NCBI RefSeq assembly: GCF_023149035.1
Contig: NZ_JAHXMY010000002.1
Coordinates: 62,001 to 126,000, forward strand
Length of the DNA stretch: 64,000 nucleotides
Origin: Microbacterium sp. EYE_78
GTDB lineage: Bacteria; Actinomycetota; Actinomycetes; Actinomycetales; Microbacteriaceae
Direction of reading: 5' to 3'
A program made the position numbers and the translations under genes. The notes beneath the pieces were generated by a model, which saw only the letters and a list, made by a program, of their open reading frames with translations, did no database searches and was not told the origin of the DNA. How positions within the stretch are numbered: position 1 is the stretch's first letter; every line of letters begins with the position of its first letter. Positions 56,852 through 64,000 of this stretch are shown piece after piece.

Positions 56852-57879
56852 GTGTGCTCCTGCAGGGAGGGGTGGCGACGCCACGGGGCGGGTCGGCCGT
56901 CGAGTGCGTCCTCGGCGGCGGTGAGGACGAAGGGAGCGACGACGGCGGCGATGAACGCGGCGGCCGGGTCGCCGGAACGCGCCGCCGCCCAGCCGAGATA
57001 GGTGAGGCCCCGGGCGAGCATGAGATCGTCCCACGCGCCGAGCGACGAGTCGGTGAGCGGGCGCTCGGTCTCGTAGCCCGTTCTGATGGCCCGCTCGAAG
57101 TCGGGGTAGCGAGGATTGCGGGCGTGGTGGAACACCGCGGTCACGAGATCGAAGGCGTACCAGCCCGTCCCGAAGTCGTCGAAGTCGATGAGGACGAGTC
57201 CGTCCCGCGTGACGAGGATGTTCTCGGGTGTGGCGTCCGCGTGCACGACGCCGAAATCCGCTGCGCCCATGGGGAGCGACCGCAGGCGCCCGTCGAGCTC
57301 GGTCGTCGCGCGCCGGAGGAGGGATCGGTCGCGGGAGGTCAGGCTCCCCAGGAGCGTCGCTTCGCCCCAGAGCGCGGACGGCCCCACGAGGCCCGCCGCA
57401 TCCCAGGCGGATCGCTGGAATCCCGCGGGCATGCCGACCTCGTCGCCGGCGCCGTGCAGGCGGCCGAGGAGTGCGCCGATCCGCGCGAACGCCGCCTCGT
57501 CGGGGTCGTGGGCCCCCGACAGGGCGTCGGCGATGTCGCCGAACGGCGCGGCATCCTCGACCCACCGCTGCACCGATGCGAGGCGCGCATCGTCTCCTGC
57601 GCCGACGCGCGCGAAGGGCTCGTCGTCTATCGTCCGCAGCAGGACCGGTACCGGGACACCGGCCGCGCGGAGGGTGCGGACGTACTCGAGTTCGGTTCGG
57701 ATCTCGGCCTCGTCCCGGTACCCCGGGCGGTGCAGGCGCACAGCGAAGGGCCCGGCAGGGTCGTCCGCGCGGAAGACATGGTTCTCGCGGTACTTCACGA
57801 ACCGGAGCGGCGCTGCGGCATCGAGGCCGAACCGGTCGAGGGCAGCTCGCGCGAGCTCGTGCGCGGTCTCGAGATGCAT
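56848..57879 (-). CDS. APH-family small-molecule kinase (hydroxylysine/amino-alcohol kinase-like)
   Basis: This 343-residue protein kinase-like phosphotransferase has the Brenner motif as Val-Val-His-Ala-Asp-Ala-Thr-Pro-Glu-Asn and the metal motif Leu-Ile-Asp-Phe-Asp-Asp-Phe-Gly. A Val-Arg-Leu-His-Arg-Pro-Gly-Tyr-Arg segment near the start is shared with HYKK-type kinases. It overlaps the class III PLP gene by four bases. In animals and some bacteria such pairs phosphorylate an amino alcohol and then eliminate phosphate. Antibiotic resistance is less likely given the context. It is divergent from the TetR gene. Confidence 0.82.
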   Translation of the reverse strand: MHLETAHELARAALDRFGLDAAAPLRFVKYRENHVFRADDPAGPFAVRLHRPGYRDEAEIRTELEYVRTLRAAGVPVPVLLRTIDDEPFARVGAGDDARLASVQRWVEDAAPFGDIADALSGAHDPDEAAFARIGALLGRLHGAGDEVGMPAGFQRSAWDAAGLVGPSALWGEATLLGSLTSRDRSLLRRATTELDGRLRSLPMGAADFGVVHADATPENILVTRDGLVLIDFDDFGTGWYAFDLVTAVFHHARNPRYPDFERAIRTGYETERPLTDSSLGAWDDLMLARGLTYLGWAAARSGDPAAAFIAAVVAPFVLTAAEDALDGRPAPWRRHPSLQEHT

Positions 57880-57920
57880 CCGTGGGCTCCCATCATGGAC
57901 AGTGAGGACACCTTGCCATA

Positions 57921-57950
57921 CTCTGATTCTACTTTCCAGACTCAGATTCT
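57921..57950. promoter_or_regulatory. Tandem decamers in the kinase-tetR divergent region
   Basis: CTCTGATTCT (57921-57930) and CTCAGATTCT (57941-57950) are 20 bases apart and differ at one position. The 83-base region is markedly AT-richer than its surroundings. On the minus strand TAGAAT (57927-57932) could be the -10 of the kinase operon. It is a probable TetR target. Confidence 0.45.
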
Positions 57951-57962
57951 GATCGGACCCGC

Positions 57963-58571
57963 ATGAGCATCGTCGACACGCCCCCCACCGCCCGCGAACG
58001 ACGACGTCGGCGGACGCAGGAGGACCTCGTCGAGGCCGCCATCCGCCTGATCGAGGCCGACGGGGTCGAGGCGGTCACGATCGAGCGGCTGGTCGACGAG
58101 GCCGGGCTCGCCCGCGCGACCGTGTACGCCCATTTCCCCGACGGCCGCGACGGCGTCCTGCGCGCCGCGTACGACCGGGCGGGGCAGGACCTCCTCCTCC
58201 GCGCGAGCGGAGCCGCGGCATCCGCCTCGACCTGGTCGGAGCGCATCCTCGCCTACGCGCGCACGATGATCGAGTTCTCCGCCTCGCCCACCCTGGGCCG
58301 CTTCTACTCGCTCTCCGGGCCGGCGCTCGTCGGGTTCCGCGACGGAGGCGGGGCAGGGACGCAGGGCTACCGTGCGCGCCTCGACGCGGAGCTGGGCGCC
58401 GCCCGTGACGCCGGCGAGATCCGGGCGGACGCCGATCCCGCATCGCTCGCGATCCTTCTCTCCTCGAGCCTCCGGGACGCCGGGATCGCCGCGGCGCACG
58501 ATCCCGACTCGGTCGAACGCCTCGTCGGCGCCGTCGGGCAGATCCTCGACGGACTCCGGGTCCGGTCGTGA
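57963..58571 (+). CDS. TetR-family regulator
   Basis: The protein has 202 residues. The helix-turn-helix is at about 20-62 (Ala-Ala-Ile-Arg-Leu-Ile-Glu-Ala-Asp-Gly-Val-Glu-Ala-Val-Thr and Ala-Thr-Val-Tyr-Ala-His-Phe). The C-terminal ligand-binding part is not assignable to a subgroup. Its stop overlaps the SDR start (GTGA), and the kinase-PLP operon is divergent, so it probably controls both through the tandem decamers between them. No ribosome binding site is visible, so a short or leaderless transcript is likely. Confidence 0.88.
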   Translation: MSIVDTPPTARERRRRRTQEDLVEAAIRLIEADGVEAVTIERLVDEAGLARATVYAHFPDGRDGVLRAAYDRAGQDLLLRASGAAASASTWSERILAYARTMIEFSASPTLGRFYSLSGPALVGFRDGGGAGTQGYRARLDAELGAARDAGEIRADADPASLAILLSSSLRDAGIAAAHDPDSVERLVGAVGQILDGLRVRS

Positions 58572-59371
58572 CGGCCGCGCGGGAGCAGCCGGTCGTCGCC
58601 ATCACCGGCGGCGGCACGGGCATCGGCGCGGCGACGGCGACGCTGTTCGCCCGAGCGGGGTGGCGCGTGGCCGTCATCGGCCGCCGTCGCGCGCCTCTCG
58701 ACGCCGTGGCCGACACCGTCGGCGGTCTCGCCGTCGTCGCGGATGCCGCGGACGGCCCGAGCGCCGACGACGCAGTCGCACGCGTGCTCGAGCAGTTCGG
58801 GCGGCTCGACGCGGTCGTCGCCAATGCCGGCGGCCACGGGTTCGCCGCGCTCGCCGACACGACCGACGACGACTGGGCGGCAGCGCTCCGCGCCAACCTG
58901 GATTCGGCCTTCGTCTTCACCCGGGCGGCGCTCGCGGCGCTGCGTGCCTCCCGCGGCTCGATCGTCGTCGTGTCGTCCCTGGCGGGGCTCGCGGCGGGGC
59001 CGAGCACCGCCGGGTACACGACCGCGAAGCACGCCCTCATCGGTCTCACCCGGTCGATCGCCCGCGACTACGGCGTGGACGGAGTCCGAGCCAACGTCGT
59101 CTGCCCCGGCTGGGTGCGCACCCCGATGGCCGACGCGGAGATGGACGAGTTCGCGGCAGCGGCAGGGCTCGCCGGCCGTGACGACGCCTACCGGGCGGTG
59201 ACGGCGGACGTCCCGCTGGCGCGGCCCGCGGACCCGGCCGAGGTGGCTGAGGCCATCGTGTTCCTCGCCTCGGCGCGGGCGTCGTACATCTCCGGTGCGG
59301 TCCTCCCGATCGACGGCGGTGCGACCAGCGTCGACCTCCCGACGACGGCGTTCGCCCGCGCCGGCATGTGA
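58568..59371 (+). CDS. Short-chain dehydrogenase/reductase
   Basis: The enzyme has 267 residues of the classical SDR fold. The cofactor motif is Thr-Gly-Gly-Gly-Thr-Gly-Ile-Gly, followed by Asn-Ala-Gly-Gly, and the catalytic Ser and Tyr-x-x-x-Lys are in Ser-Ser-Leu-Ala-Gly and Gly-Tyr-Thr-Thr-Ala-Lys. The C-terminal Ser-Gly-Ala-Val-Leu-Pro-Ile-Asp-Gly-Gly is standard. Arg after the first strand favours NADP. GTG overlaps the TetR stop. In this region it may reduce or oxidise an aldehyde or hydroxy intermediate of the amine pathway; the substrate is unknown. Confidence 0.9.
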   Translation: MTAAREQPVVAITGGGTGIGAATATLFARAGWRVAVIGRRRAPLDAVADTVGGLAVVADAADGPSADDAVARVLEQFGRLDAVVANAGGHGFAALADTTDDDWAAALRANLDSAFVFTRAALAALRASRGSIVVVSSLAGLAAGPSTAGYTTAKHALIGLTRSIARDYGVDGVRANVVCPGWVRTPMADAEMDEFAAAAGLAGRDDAYRAVTADVPLARPADPAEVAEAIVFLASARASYISGAVLPIDGGATSVDLPTTAFARAGM

Positions 59372-59475
59372 CCGGGCCGACCGTGCGCTGACCGTCAAGC
59401 GGACCGCACGCAGGGGAGCGACGGCGGCACGGACGCACCGCCAGAATCGGGGCACCCGACCCGAAGGAGAGCGGC

Positions 59476-60954
59476 ATGACCTCCGCACCCGACACCCTCG
59501 CCTCGAACCGCCTCGGCGTCCCGGCGATCGTCTTCCTCGTCCTGGCAGCGGTCGCACCGCTCACCGTCGCGATCGTCGTCCTCCCGCTGGCGATCGCCTT
59601 CGGCAACGGCGGCGGCATCCCCGTCGCCGTCATCGCGGTGGCGGCGGCGCTGCTGCTGTTCGCCGTGGGGTACGCCCAGATGACGAAGGAGCTCGTCAAT
59701 GCGGGCGGCTTCTACGCGATCGCCGTGAAGGGCCTCGGTCGCGCGGCGGGCCTCGTCACCGGCATCATCGCCACGCTGGGCTACAACTTCTTCGTCGCGG
59801 GAGCACTCGGGACGCTGGGGTTCTTCACCGGCGTGGTCGTCCTCCCCGCGCTCACCGGCATCGAGGTGCACTGGTTCCTCGCCGCCGTCGTCCTCTTCGT
59901 GATCGTGTTCCTGCTGGCGCTGTCCGGCATTCACGTCAGTGCCGCCGTCCTGGGCGTCGCACTCGTCCTCGAGGTCCTCATCCTCATCGCCTTCGCCGTC
60001 TCGGTCCTGATCCAGACCGGCTTCTCGATCGAGGCCTTCACCCTGGCGCTCGGCCCCGAGGTCCTCGCCGGCGGTTCGATCTGGATCGCCCTCCTGCTCG
60101 TGGCGACGGCGTTCATCGGGTTCGAGGCGACGGCGCTGTTCGGCGAGGAGGCGCGCGAGCCGCGCAAGACGATCCCTCGTGCGACGTTCGCGGCCATCAT
60201 CATCATCGGCGTCATGCACGCCGTCGTCGGCTGGGCGATCGTCTCGGCGCTGGGCGTCCGGGACGCGCAGACCGCGGCACTCGATCACCTCGCGGCGGGA
60301 GACCTCACGCTGATGCTCATCGACACCTACCTGGGCCCGGTCGTCGGCGCGATCTCCCTCGTCCTCCTCGTGGTCAGCCTCTTCGCCGCCCAGCTCGCCT
60401 TCCACAACTCGGCGGCGCGCTACCTCTTCGCGCTCGGTCGGGCCGGTGTCCTGCCGCGCTGGCTGGCGGCGACCAACGCGCAGGGTGCGCCCCAGCGCGC
60501 GCTCGCAGCCAACTTCCTCTTCGCTGTCGTCGTGGCGGGCGTCTTCGCCCTCGTGGTCGAGACCGACCCCGAGGGCAATCCGCTTCCCCCGGTGCTGACC
60601 CTCGTGCCGGTGGGGCTCGGCTTCGGAACCCTCGCGGTCATGATCGTCCAGGCGATCGCGGCGCTCGCCATCGTCGTGCACTTCCGTCGGCGGCGGGATC
60701 CGCGCCTGTGGAGCACGCTCATCGCCCCCGCCGCCGGGTTCGTCGCGCTCGCCGTCTTCAGCGCGATGGCGATCGCGAACTTCACGCTGGTCGCGGGCAG
60801 CGAGGCGCTGTACGTCCGGCTCTTGCCGTGGCTGCTCGTCGCGGCACTCGTCGGCGGCGTCGCCTACGCCGCCTACCTGAAGTCGCGCCGCCCCGAGGTC
60901 TACGCGCGGCTGTCGGGCGACCTGGAGCGCTTCGACGAGCTCGCAGCCGTCTGA
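59476..60954 (+). CDS. APC-family amino acid or amine permease
   Basis: This 492-residue membrane protein has twelve predicted helices. Family marks are the first helix with Ala-Ala-Val-Ala-Pro-Leu, Asn-Ala-Gly-Gly-Phe-Tyr (the Gly-Gly helix break of substrate binding) and Phe-Ile-Gly-Phe-Glu-Ala-Thr-Ala-Leu-Phe-Gly-Glu-Glu-Ala-Arg-Glu-Pro. It likely takes up an amine or amino acid used by the neighbouring genes. GAAGGAGA precedes the ATG. A 15-bp terminator follows 12 bases after the stop. Confidence 0.9.
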   Translation: MTSAPDTLASNRLGVPAIVFLVLAAVAPLTVAIVVLPLAIAFGNGGGIPVAVIAVAAALLLFAVGYAQMTKELVNAGGFYAIAVKGLGRAAGLVTGIIATLGYNFFVAGALGTLGFFTGVVVLPALTGIEVHWFLAAVVLFVIVFLLALSGIHVSAAVLGVALVLEVLILIAFAVSVLIQTGFSIEAFTLALGPEVLAGGSIWIALLLVATAFIGFEATALFGEEAREPRKTIPRATFAAIIIIGVMHAVVGWAIVSALGVRDAQTAALDHLAAGDLTLMLIDTYLGPVVGAISLVLLVVSLFAAQLAFHNSAARYLFALGRAGVLPRWLAATNAQGAPQRALAANFLFAVVVAGVFALVVETDPEGNPLPPVLTLVPVGLGFGTLAVMIVQAIAALAIVVHFRRRRDPRLWSTLIAPAAGFVALAVFSAMAIANFTLVAGSEALYVRLLPWLLVAALVGGVAYAAYLKSRRPEVYARLSGDLERFDELAAV

Positions 60955-60965
60955 GGGCAGAAGAA

Positions 60966-61003
60966 GGGGCGGATGCCGGGCCTCGCGACCCGGCATCCGC
61001 CCC
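60966..61003. terminator. Bidirectional terminator between the permease and amine oxidase genes
   Basis: A 15-bp stem (60966-60980 with 60989-61003) surrounds an 8-base loop and carries GGATGCC as an inverted pair. On the plus strand it is followed by a CT-rich run. It lies between convergent genes. Confidence 0.85.
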
Positions 61004-61014
61004 TCTCTCGTGCG

Positions 61015-63036
61015 TCAGTGACCGCAGGTGCAGGCGTCGCCCTGTCCGCAGCCGCCGTCGGCGCTCCGCTCGGCGTGCGCCTGGCTCGACTCCGGGACGT
61101 CCATCGCGGGGTTCACGTCCATGAAGCCGTACGGCTTCAGCCAGAAGCCGGCGTAGTCCACCGGCATGACGGGCCAGTCCTCGGGTCGTGGAATGTGCGT
61201 GAGCCCGAAGGTGTGCCAGAGGACGATGTCCTCGCCGTCGATCGAGCGGTCATCGGCGGTGTAGGCGGGCAGGCCGCCGCCGCCCTGGTGGGCGTTCGGG
61301 TACCGGCCCGCCGGCCACCGCTCATCGCGGTCGAAGGCCGTCGCCCAGAGGTGCTTGGTGGCAAAGGCCGCCCGCGCGGCCACCGTCGAGGCCGGGTCCG
61401 CCATGAGCAGTGCGGTCGGCTCGGGGAGCAGGTGGTAGGCGGTGGGCTTGCCGAGCCGGTTCACCCTCGATGCCGATCGGACCTCCCAGACGCGCGCGAC
61501 GGAGGAGTCCGCTTCGCGCTGCGCCTCGCGCTCGGTGCGCAGCGGTGTCTCCGTCCACGAGAACGCGTTGCCGAAGGGGTTCTGCTCGCCCATCGGGATG
61601 CGCGCGGCATCCACCTCGACGAGGCGGTTGTCCTCGCCGTCCACCGCCACGTCGAGGCGGGCGCTGAAGAGGTGCTGGTGGACGGGGGCGAAGACGCCGG
61701 GGGCGATCTCGGGCGCGTGGGGATTCGTCGATCCCGGCACGCCCGCTCCCACGAACACGATGCCGGTCGCCTTCGCCTCGACCTGGATCGAACCGTCCAG
61801 GTAGAAGTACCAGAAGAAGCCGTAGTCGTAGTTGCCGATGGTGGAGAAGTACGAGACGACGAGCCGTCGCGACCGGCGCACCTGCCCGCCGACCGGGCCG
61901 GGCTCGGTGTGCTTCCACAGCACGCCGTAGTCCTCCTCGTGCATGCACACGACGTTGGGGATGCGCACCGGATGACCGTGATCGTCGGCCACATGCCCGT
62001 CGAAGTAGCGGATGACGCCGAGGCAGTCGCAGCCGAGCTCGAGGTGGTTCGCGTTCTTGCCGAGCAGGTACTCGCCCGCGTCGAAGTAGCTGATCCAGAA
62101 CCGGGTCGGCGAGGTGTCGCCGTAGGGCACCACCATCTCGGGGATGCTCGCGCGACTGAGCACCGACCGGCCGGCGAAGCGGATGTCGTGGAGGACGAGT
62201 CCCTCGCGCGCGTTGAAGTCCACGCGCATCGACCAGTCCTCCCAATCGACGAGCGACCCCTGCACCGAGAAGCTCGGACCGTCGGGCTGCGCGATCTCGA
62301 TCGGGCGCAGCGACTCGCGCGCCGGGCCCACGGCATCCGGGGTGTACTTGCCCGAGCCGCTCGGGACGGGGACATCGCCCTCGTCCTCGATCCCGATCAC
62401 GCGGTTCTCGATGAGGTCGACGTGGACGATGAGGCCTTCGACGGGGTGGGCCCAGGCGACGTCGTCCTCGCTGTCGCGAAGGAAGGTGAGGGAGCGGATC
62501 ACGCGGCGGCCGACCTCGTTCTCGCGCCCCACGAAACCGGGCGCGAGCGGCGAGCAGAAGGCGAGGTCGCACCGGTCGGCCAGCCCGCGTCGCGTCATCG
62601 CCGCCCGCCACTCCGGGGATGCCTTGACGATCTCGGCGGCCCGCTCATACTCCTCGAACAGGTACTGCGGCTGCCCGTACGGCGCGGCCGTCGTGTCGTG
62701 GCGCCGCTGCGAGACGACCCTGCCAGCCGTCACCGACACGATCGCCTCGACCACGTCCCCGGTCGCGGTGTCGAGCAGCGTGGCGTCCACCAGCCGGTCG
62801 AAGGGGGAGCCCTCGGTCCAGGTCGCGAGCTCGGACTTGTCGGGCTCGTCGGGGAGGAGCATCGGCACGCGCACGGTCTCGGCGAGGAGCCCCGCCTCGA
62901 CGAGGATCTCGCGGGCGCGGCTGATCTCGTCGGCGGTGAGCGGGTCGAGCGGATGCCGCGGCGTCGCGGGGACGGCGCGCAGCGGGATCAGGTCGGGATT
63001 GCCGCCCGGGTGGTCGGGCGCGTCGGTGTGGGTCAT
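61015..63036 (-). CDS. Copper-containing primary-amine oxidase
   Basis: This 673-residue enzyme oxidises primary amines to aldehydes with release of ammonia and hydrogen peroxide. Tyr403 in Asn-Tyr-Asp-Tyr is the precursor of the topaquinone cofactor, and His453-Gln-His455 plus a later His in His-Ile-Pro-Arg-Pro-Glu-Asp-Trp-Pro bind copper. The base Asp is in Tyr-Phe-Asp-Ala-Gly-Glu-Tyr. The length matches Arthrobacter phenylethylamine/histamine oxidases. The last residues form a Cys-rich tail (CGQGDACTCGH), unusual and possibly metal-binding. AGGAG precedes the ATG. No signal peptide is present. The aldehyde product could go to the ALDH at 47471 or the SDR nearby. Confidence 0.94.
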   Translation of the reverse strand: MTHTDAPDHPGGNPDLIPLRAVPATPRHPLDPLTADEISRAREILVEAGLLAETVRVPMLLPDEPDKSELATWTEGSPFDRLVDATLLDTATGDVVEAIVSVTAGRVVSQRRHDTTAAPYGQPQYLFEEYERAAEIVKASPEWRAAMTRRGLADRCDLAFCSPLAPGFVGRENEVGRRVIRSLTFLRDSEDDVAWAHPVEGLIVHVDLIENRVIGIEDEGDVPVPSGSGKYTPDAVGPARESLRPIEIAQPDGPSFSVQGSLVDWEDWSMRVDFNAREGLVLHDIRFAGRSVLSRASIPEMVVPYGDTSPTRFWISYFDAGEYLLGKNANHLELGCDCLGVIRYFDGHVADDHGHPVRIPNVVCMHEEDYGVLWKHTEPGPVGGQVRRSRRLVVSYFSTIGNYDYGFFWYFYLDGSIQVEAKATGIVFVGAGVPGSTNPHAPEIAPGVFAPVHQHLFSARLDVAVDGEDNRLVEVDAARIPMGEQNPFGNAFSWTETPLRTEREAQREADSSVARVWEVRSASRVNRLGKPTAYHLLPEPTALLMADPASTVAARAAFATKHLWATAFDRDERWPAGRYPNAHQGGGGLPAYTADDRSIDGEDIVLWHTFGLTHIPRPEDWPVMPVDYAGFWLKPYGFMDVNPAMDVPESSQAHAERSADGGCGQGDACTCGH

Positions 63037-63134
63037 GGCAGTCTCCTCGAGGATCACTCCAGTGTCGTCCGAGTGCACCGGCGATCGCTTGCCCGCCGGT
63101 GCACGCACCCTGACCCTGCGGGCGCGCTCCGCCG

Positions 63135-63884
63135 TCAGGCGGTGAAGCGCGCGAGGAACGCGCGGGTGCGCTCCTCACGCGGATGCCGCAGCACGGCCGA
63201 CGGCGGGCCCTGCTCGACGATCGTGCCGGCGTCGAGGAAGACGACGCGGTCGGCGACGTCGCGGGCGAACGCCATCTCGTGCGTCGCCATGAGGATCGTC
63301 GCGCCTTCCGACGCGAGGTCGCGGACGAGCTCGAGGACCTCGCCGACGAGCTCCGGATCGAGCGCCGAGGTGATCTCGTCGAGCAGGAGCACCTCGGGGT
63401 CCGTCGCGATCGCGCGGGCGATCGCGACGCGCTGCTGCTGACCGCCTGACAGCCGGTCGGGGTGGTCCTTCGCCTTGTCGGCGAGTCCGACCCTGGCCAG
63501 CAGGTCCACTGCGCGGGCCTCGGCGTCGCGCCGCGGCATCCGGTGCACCACGCGGGACGCGAGCGTGACGTTGTCGAGCACCGACAGGTGCGGGAACAGG
63601 TTGAAGCTCTGGAACACGGCACCCATCCGCGCGCGCACGCGGTTGCCGTCGACGCGGGGGTCGGAGATGTCCTCGTCGCTGAGGAAGATCTGCCCATCGT
63701 CGATGGGCTCGAGCAGCCCCAGGCACCGCAGCAGCGTCGATTTGCCCGATCCGCTCGCGCCGATGAGCGCGACCACCTCGTGCGCGGCGAGCGAGACGTC
63801 GACCCCCTGCAGTACCTCGCGGTCGCCGAAGGACTTGTGGATGCCGGTCGCCCGCAGCACCGACGGCGTCAGGACGTCGCTCAC
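63135..63884 (-). CDS. Polar amino acid ABC transporter ATPase
   Basis: The protein has 249 residues of the GlnQ/HisP group. Walker A is Gly-Ala-Ser-Gly-Ser-Gly-Lys-Ser-Thr, the Q-loop is Phe-Gln-Ser-Phe-Asn-Leu-Phe-Pro-His, the signature is Leu-Ser-Gly-Gly-Gln-Gln-Gln-Arg and Walker B is Leu-Leu-Leu-Asp-Glu-Ile-Thr-Ser-Ala-Leu. The GlnQ-type Phe-Asn-Leu-Phe-Pro-His identifies the polar amino acid subfamily. GTG 63884 overlaps the stop of the permease gene that runs off the window. Confidence 0.93.
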   Translation of the reverse strand: MSDVLTPSVLRATGIHKSFGDREVLQGVDVSLAAHEVVALIGASGSGKSTLLRCLGLLEPIDDGQIFLSDEDISDPRVDGNRVRARMGAVFQSFNLFPHLSVLDNVTLASRVVHRMPRRDAEARAVDLLARVGLADKAKDHPDRLSGGQQQRVAIARAIATDPEVLLLDEITSALDPELVGEVLELVRDLASEGATILMATHEMAFARDVADRVVFLDAGTIVEQGPPSAVLRHPREERTRAFLARFTA

Positions 63885-64000
63885 AGCACCGATCCCGTCT
63901 GCTCGCGCTCGCGCAGCCGCGCCGTGTACCAGTCCGCGAGGCGGATCGTGGGGATCGCGAGCAGGATGAAGAGGATGCCGGCGACGACGTACGGCGTGAA
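63881..64000 (-). CDS. Amino acid ABC permease, C-terminal fragment
   Basis: The last 39 codons of a permease gene are present, ending at the TGA that overlaps the ATPase start. The fragment has a final hydrophobic helix (Tyr-Val-Val-Ala-Gly-Ile-Leu-Phe-Ile-Leu-Leu-Ala-Ile-Pro) and the Arg-Leu-Ala-Asp-Trp tail common in HisM/GlnP-type permeases. The rest lies outside the window. Confidence 0.85.
   Translation of the reverse strand, partial: FTPYVVAGILFILLAIPTIRLADWYTARLREREQTGSVL

Noticed and set aside
56848-57879. Aminoglycoside resistance phosphotransferase
   Set aside because: The APH fold is shared by many metabolic kinases. Overlap with a class III PLP gene and HYKK-like segments favour a metabolic kinase.

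Overview
The window reads as a chromosomal piece of a high-GC, monoderm actinobacterium, most likely Microbacterium or a close relative in Microbacteriaceae. The grounds are about 70% GC with strong GC third positions, lipobox-bearing solute-binding proteins, an Ada-AlkA fusion followed by ogt, monomeric isocitrate dehydrogenase, frequent GTG starts with ATGA/GTGA gene overlaps, and an actinobacterial-looking ZTP riboswitch ahead of glyA. The species call is inference from style and gene content.

Layout. 1-2640: a polymorphic-toxin island with the C-terminal end of a helical protein, an Ntox15 (HxxD) nuclease toxin, a GAD-like/DUF1851 (Tdi1-type) immunity gene, a decayed second copy of that immunity gene and a WXG100-like protein. 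2645-6397: a lone family 5 binding lipoprotein, then alkylation repair (Ada-AlkA fusion and ogt). 6412-10408: a promoter, a 29-codon leader ORF and a heterodimeric ABC exporter. 10479-11610: a DUF559 nuclease-like gene bracketed by two related nested palindromes. 11655-18319: an alpha-xyloside operon (GH31, ABC importer, LacI regulator). 18464-28313: a beta-mannoside operon (BadF-type kinase, GH113, GH2, ABC importer), a divergent LacI regulator and a CE7 esterase. 28452-34844: isocitrate dehydrogenase, an acetyltransferase, an L,D-transpeptidase, a small lipoprotein, nagB and a membrane protein. 34873-36632: a GlcD-type oxidase and a YrdB-like protein. 36677-44994: an amino-sugar locus (ROK regulator, ABC importer, ROK kinase, nagA, GH20 hexosaminidase) with a shared operator-like 18-mer at both ends. 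45030-47446: ZTP riboswitch, glyA and folD. 47471-55395: aldehyde dehydrogenase, a YtcJ-type amidohydrolase, a ribose-type ABC importer and an AraC regulator, substrate unknown. 55574-64000: an amine/amino-alcohol region (class III PLP enzyme, APH-type kinase, TetR, SDR, APC permease, copper amine oxidase, polar amino acid ABC transporter).

How it works together. The middle of the window looks like a plant-polymer and chitin scavenging region: each oligosaccharide importer sits with the glycosidases that would process its cargo inside the cell and with its own LacI or ROK repressor. NagA and NagB complete entry of N-acetylglucosamine into glycolysis. The right part looks like uptake and oxidation of amines.

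Signals not explained by genes: (a) the 7-mer GGATGCC/GGCATCC occurs about 108 times by eye, against roughly 15 expected from base composition. It supplies inverted pairs to several terminators and is absent from the first 3 kb. (b) Three long nested hairpins share one architecture (two forward and two reverse copies of a short word); two of them flank the DUF559 gene and the third precedes folD. (c) The toxin gene is in the same frame as the gene before it, separated by one stop codon and one sense codon.
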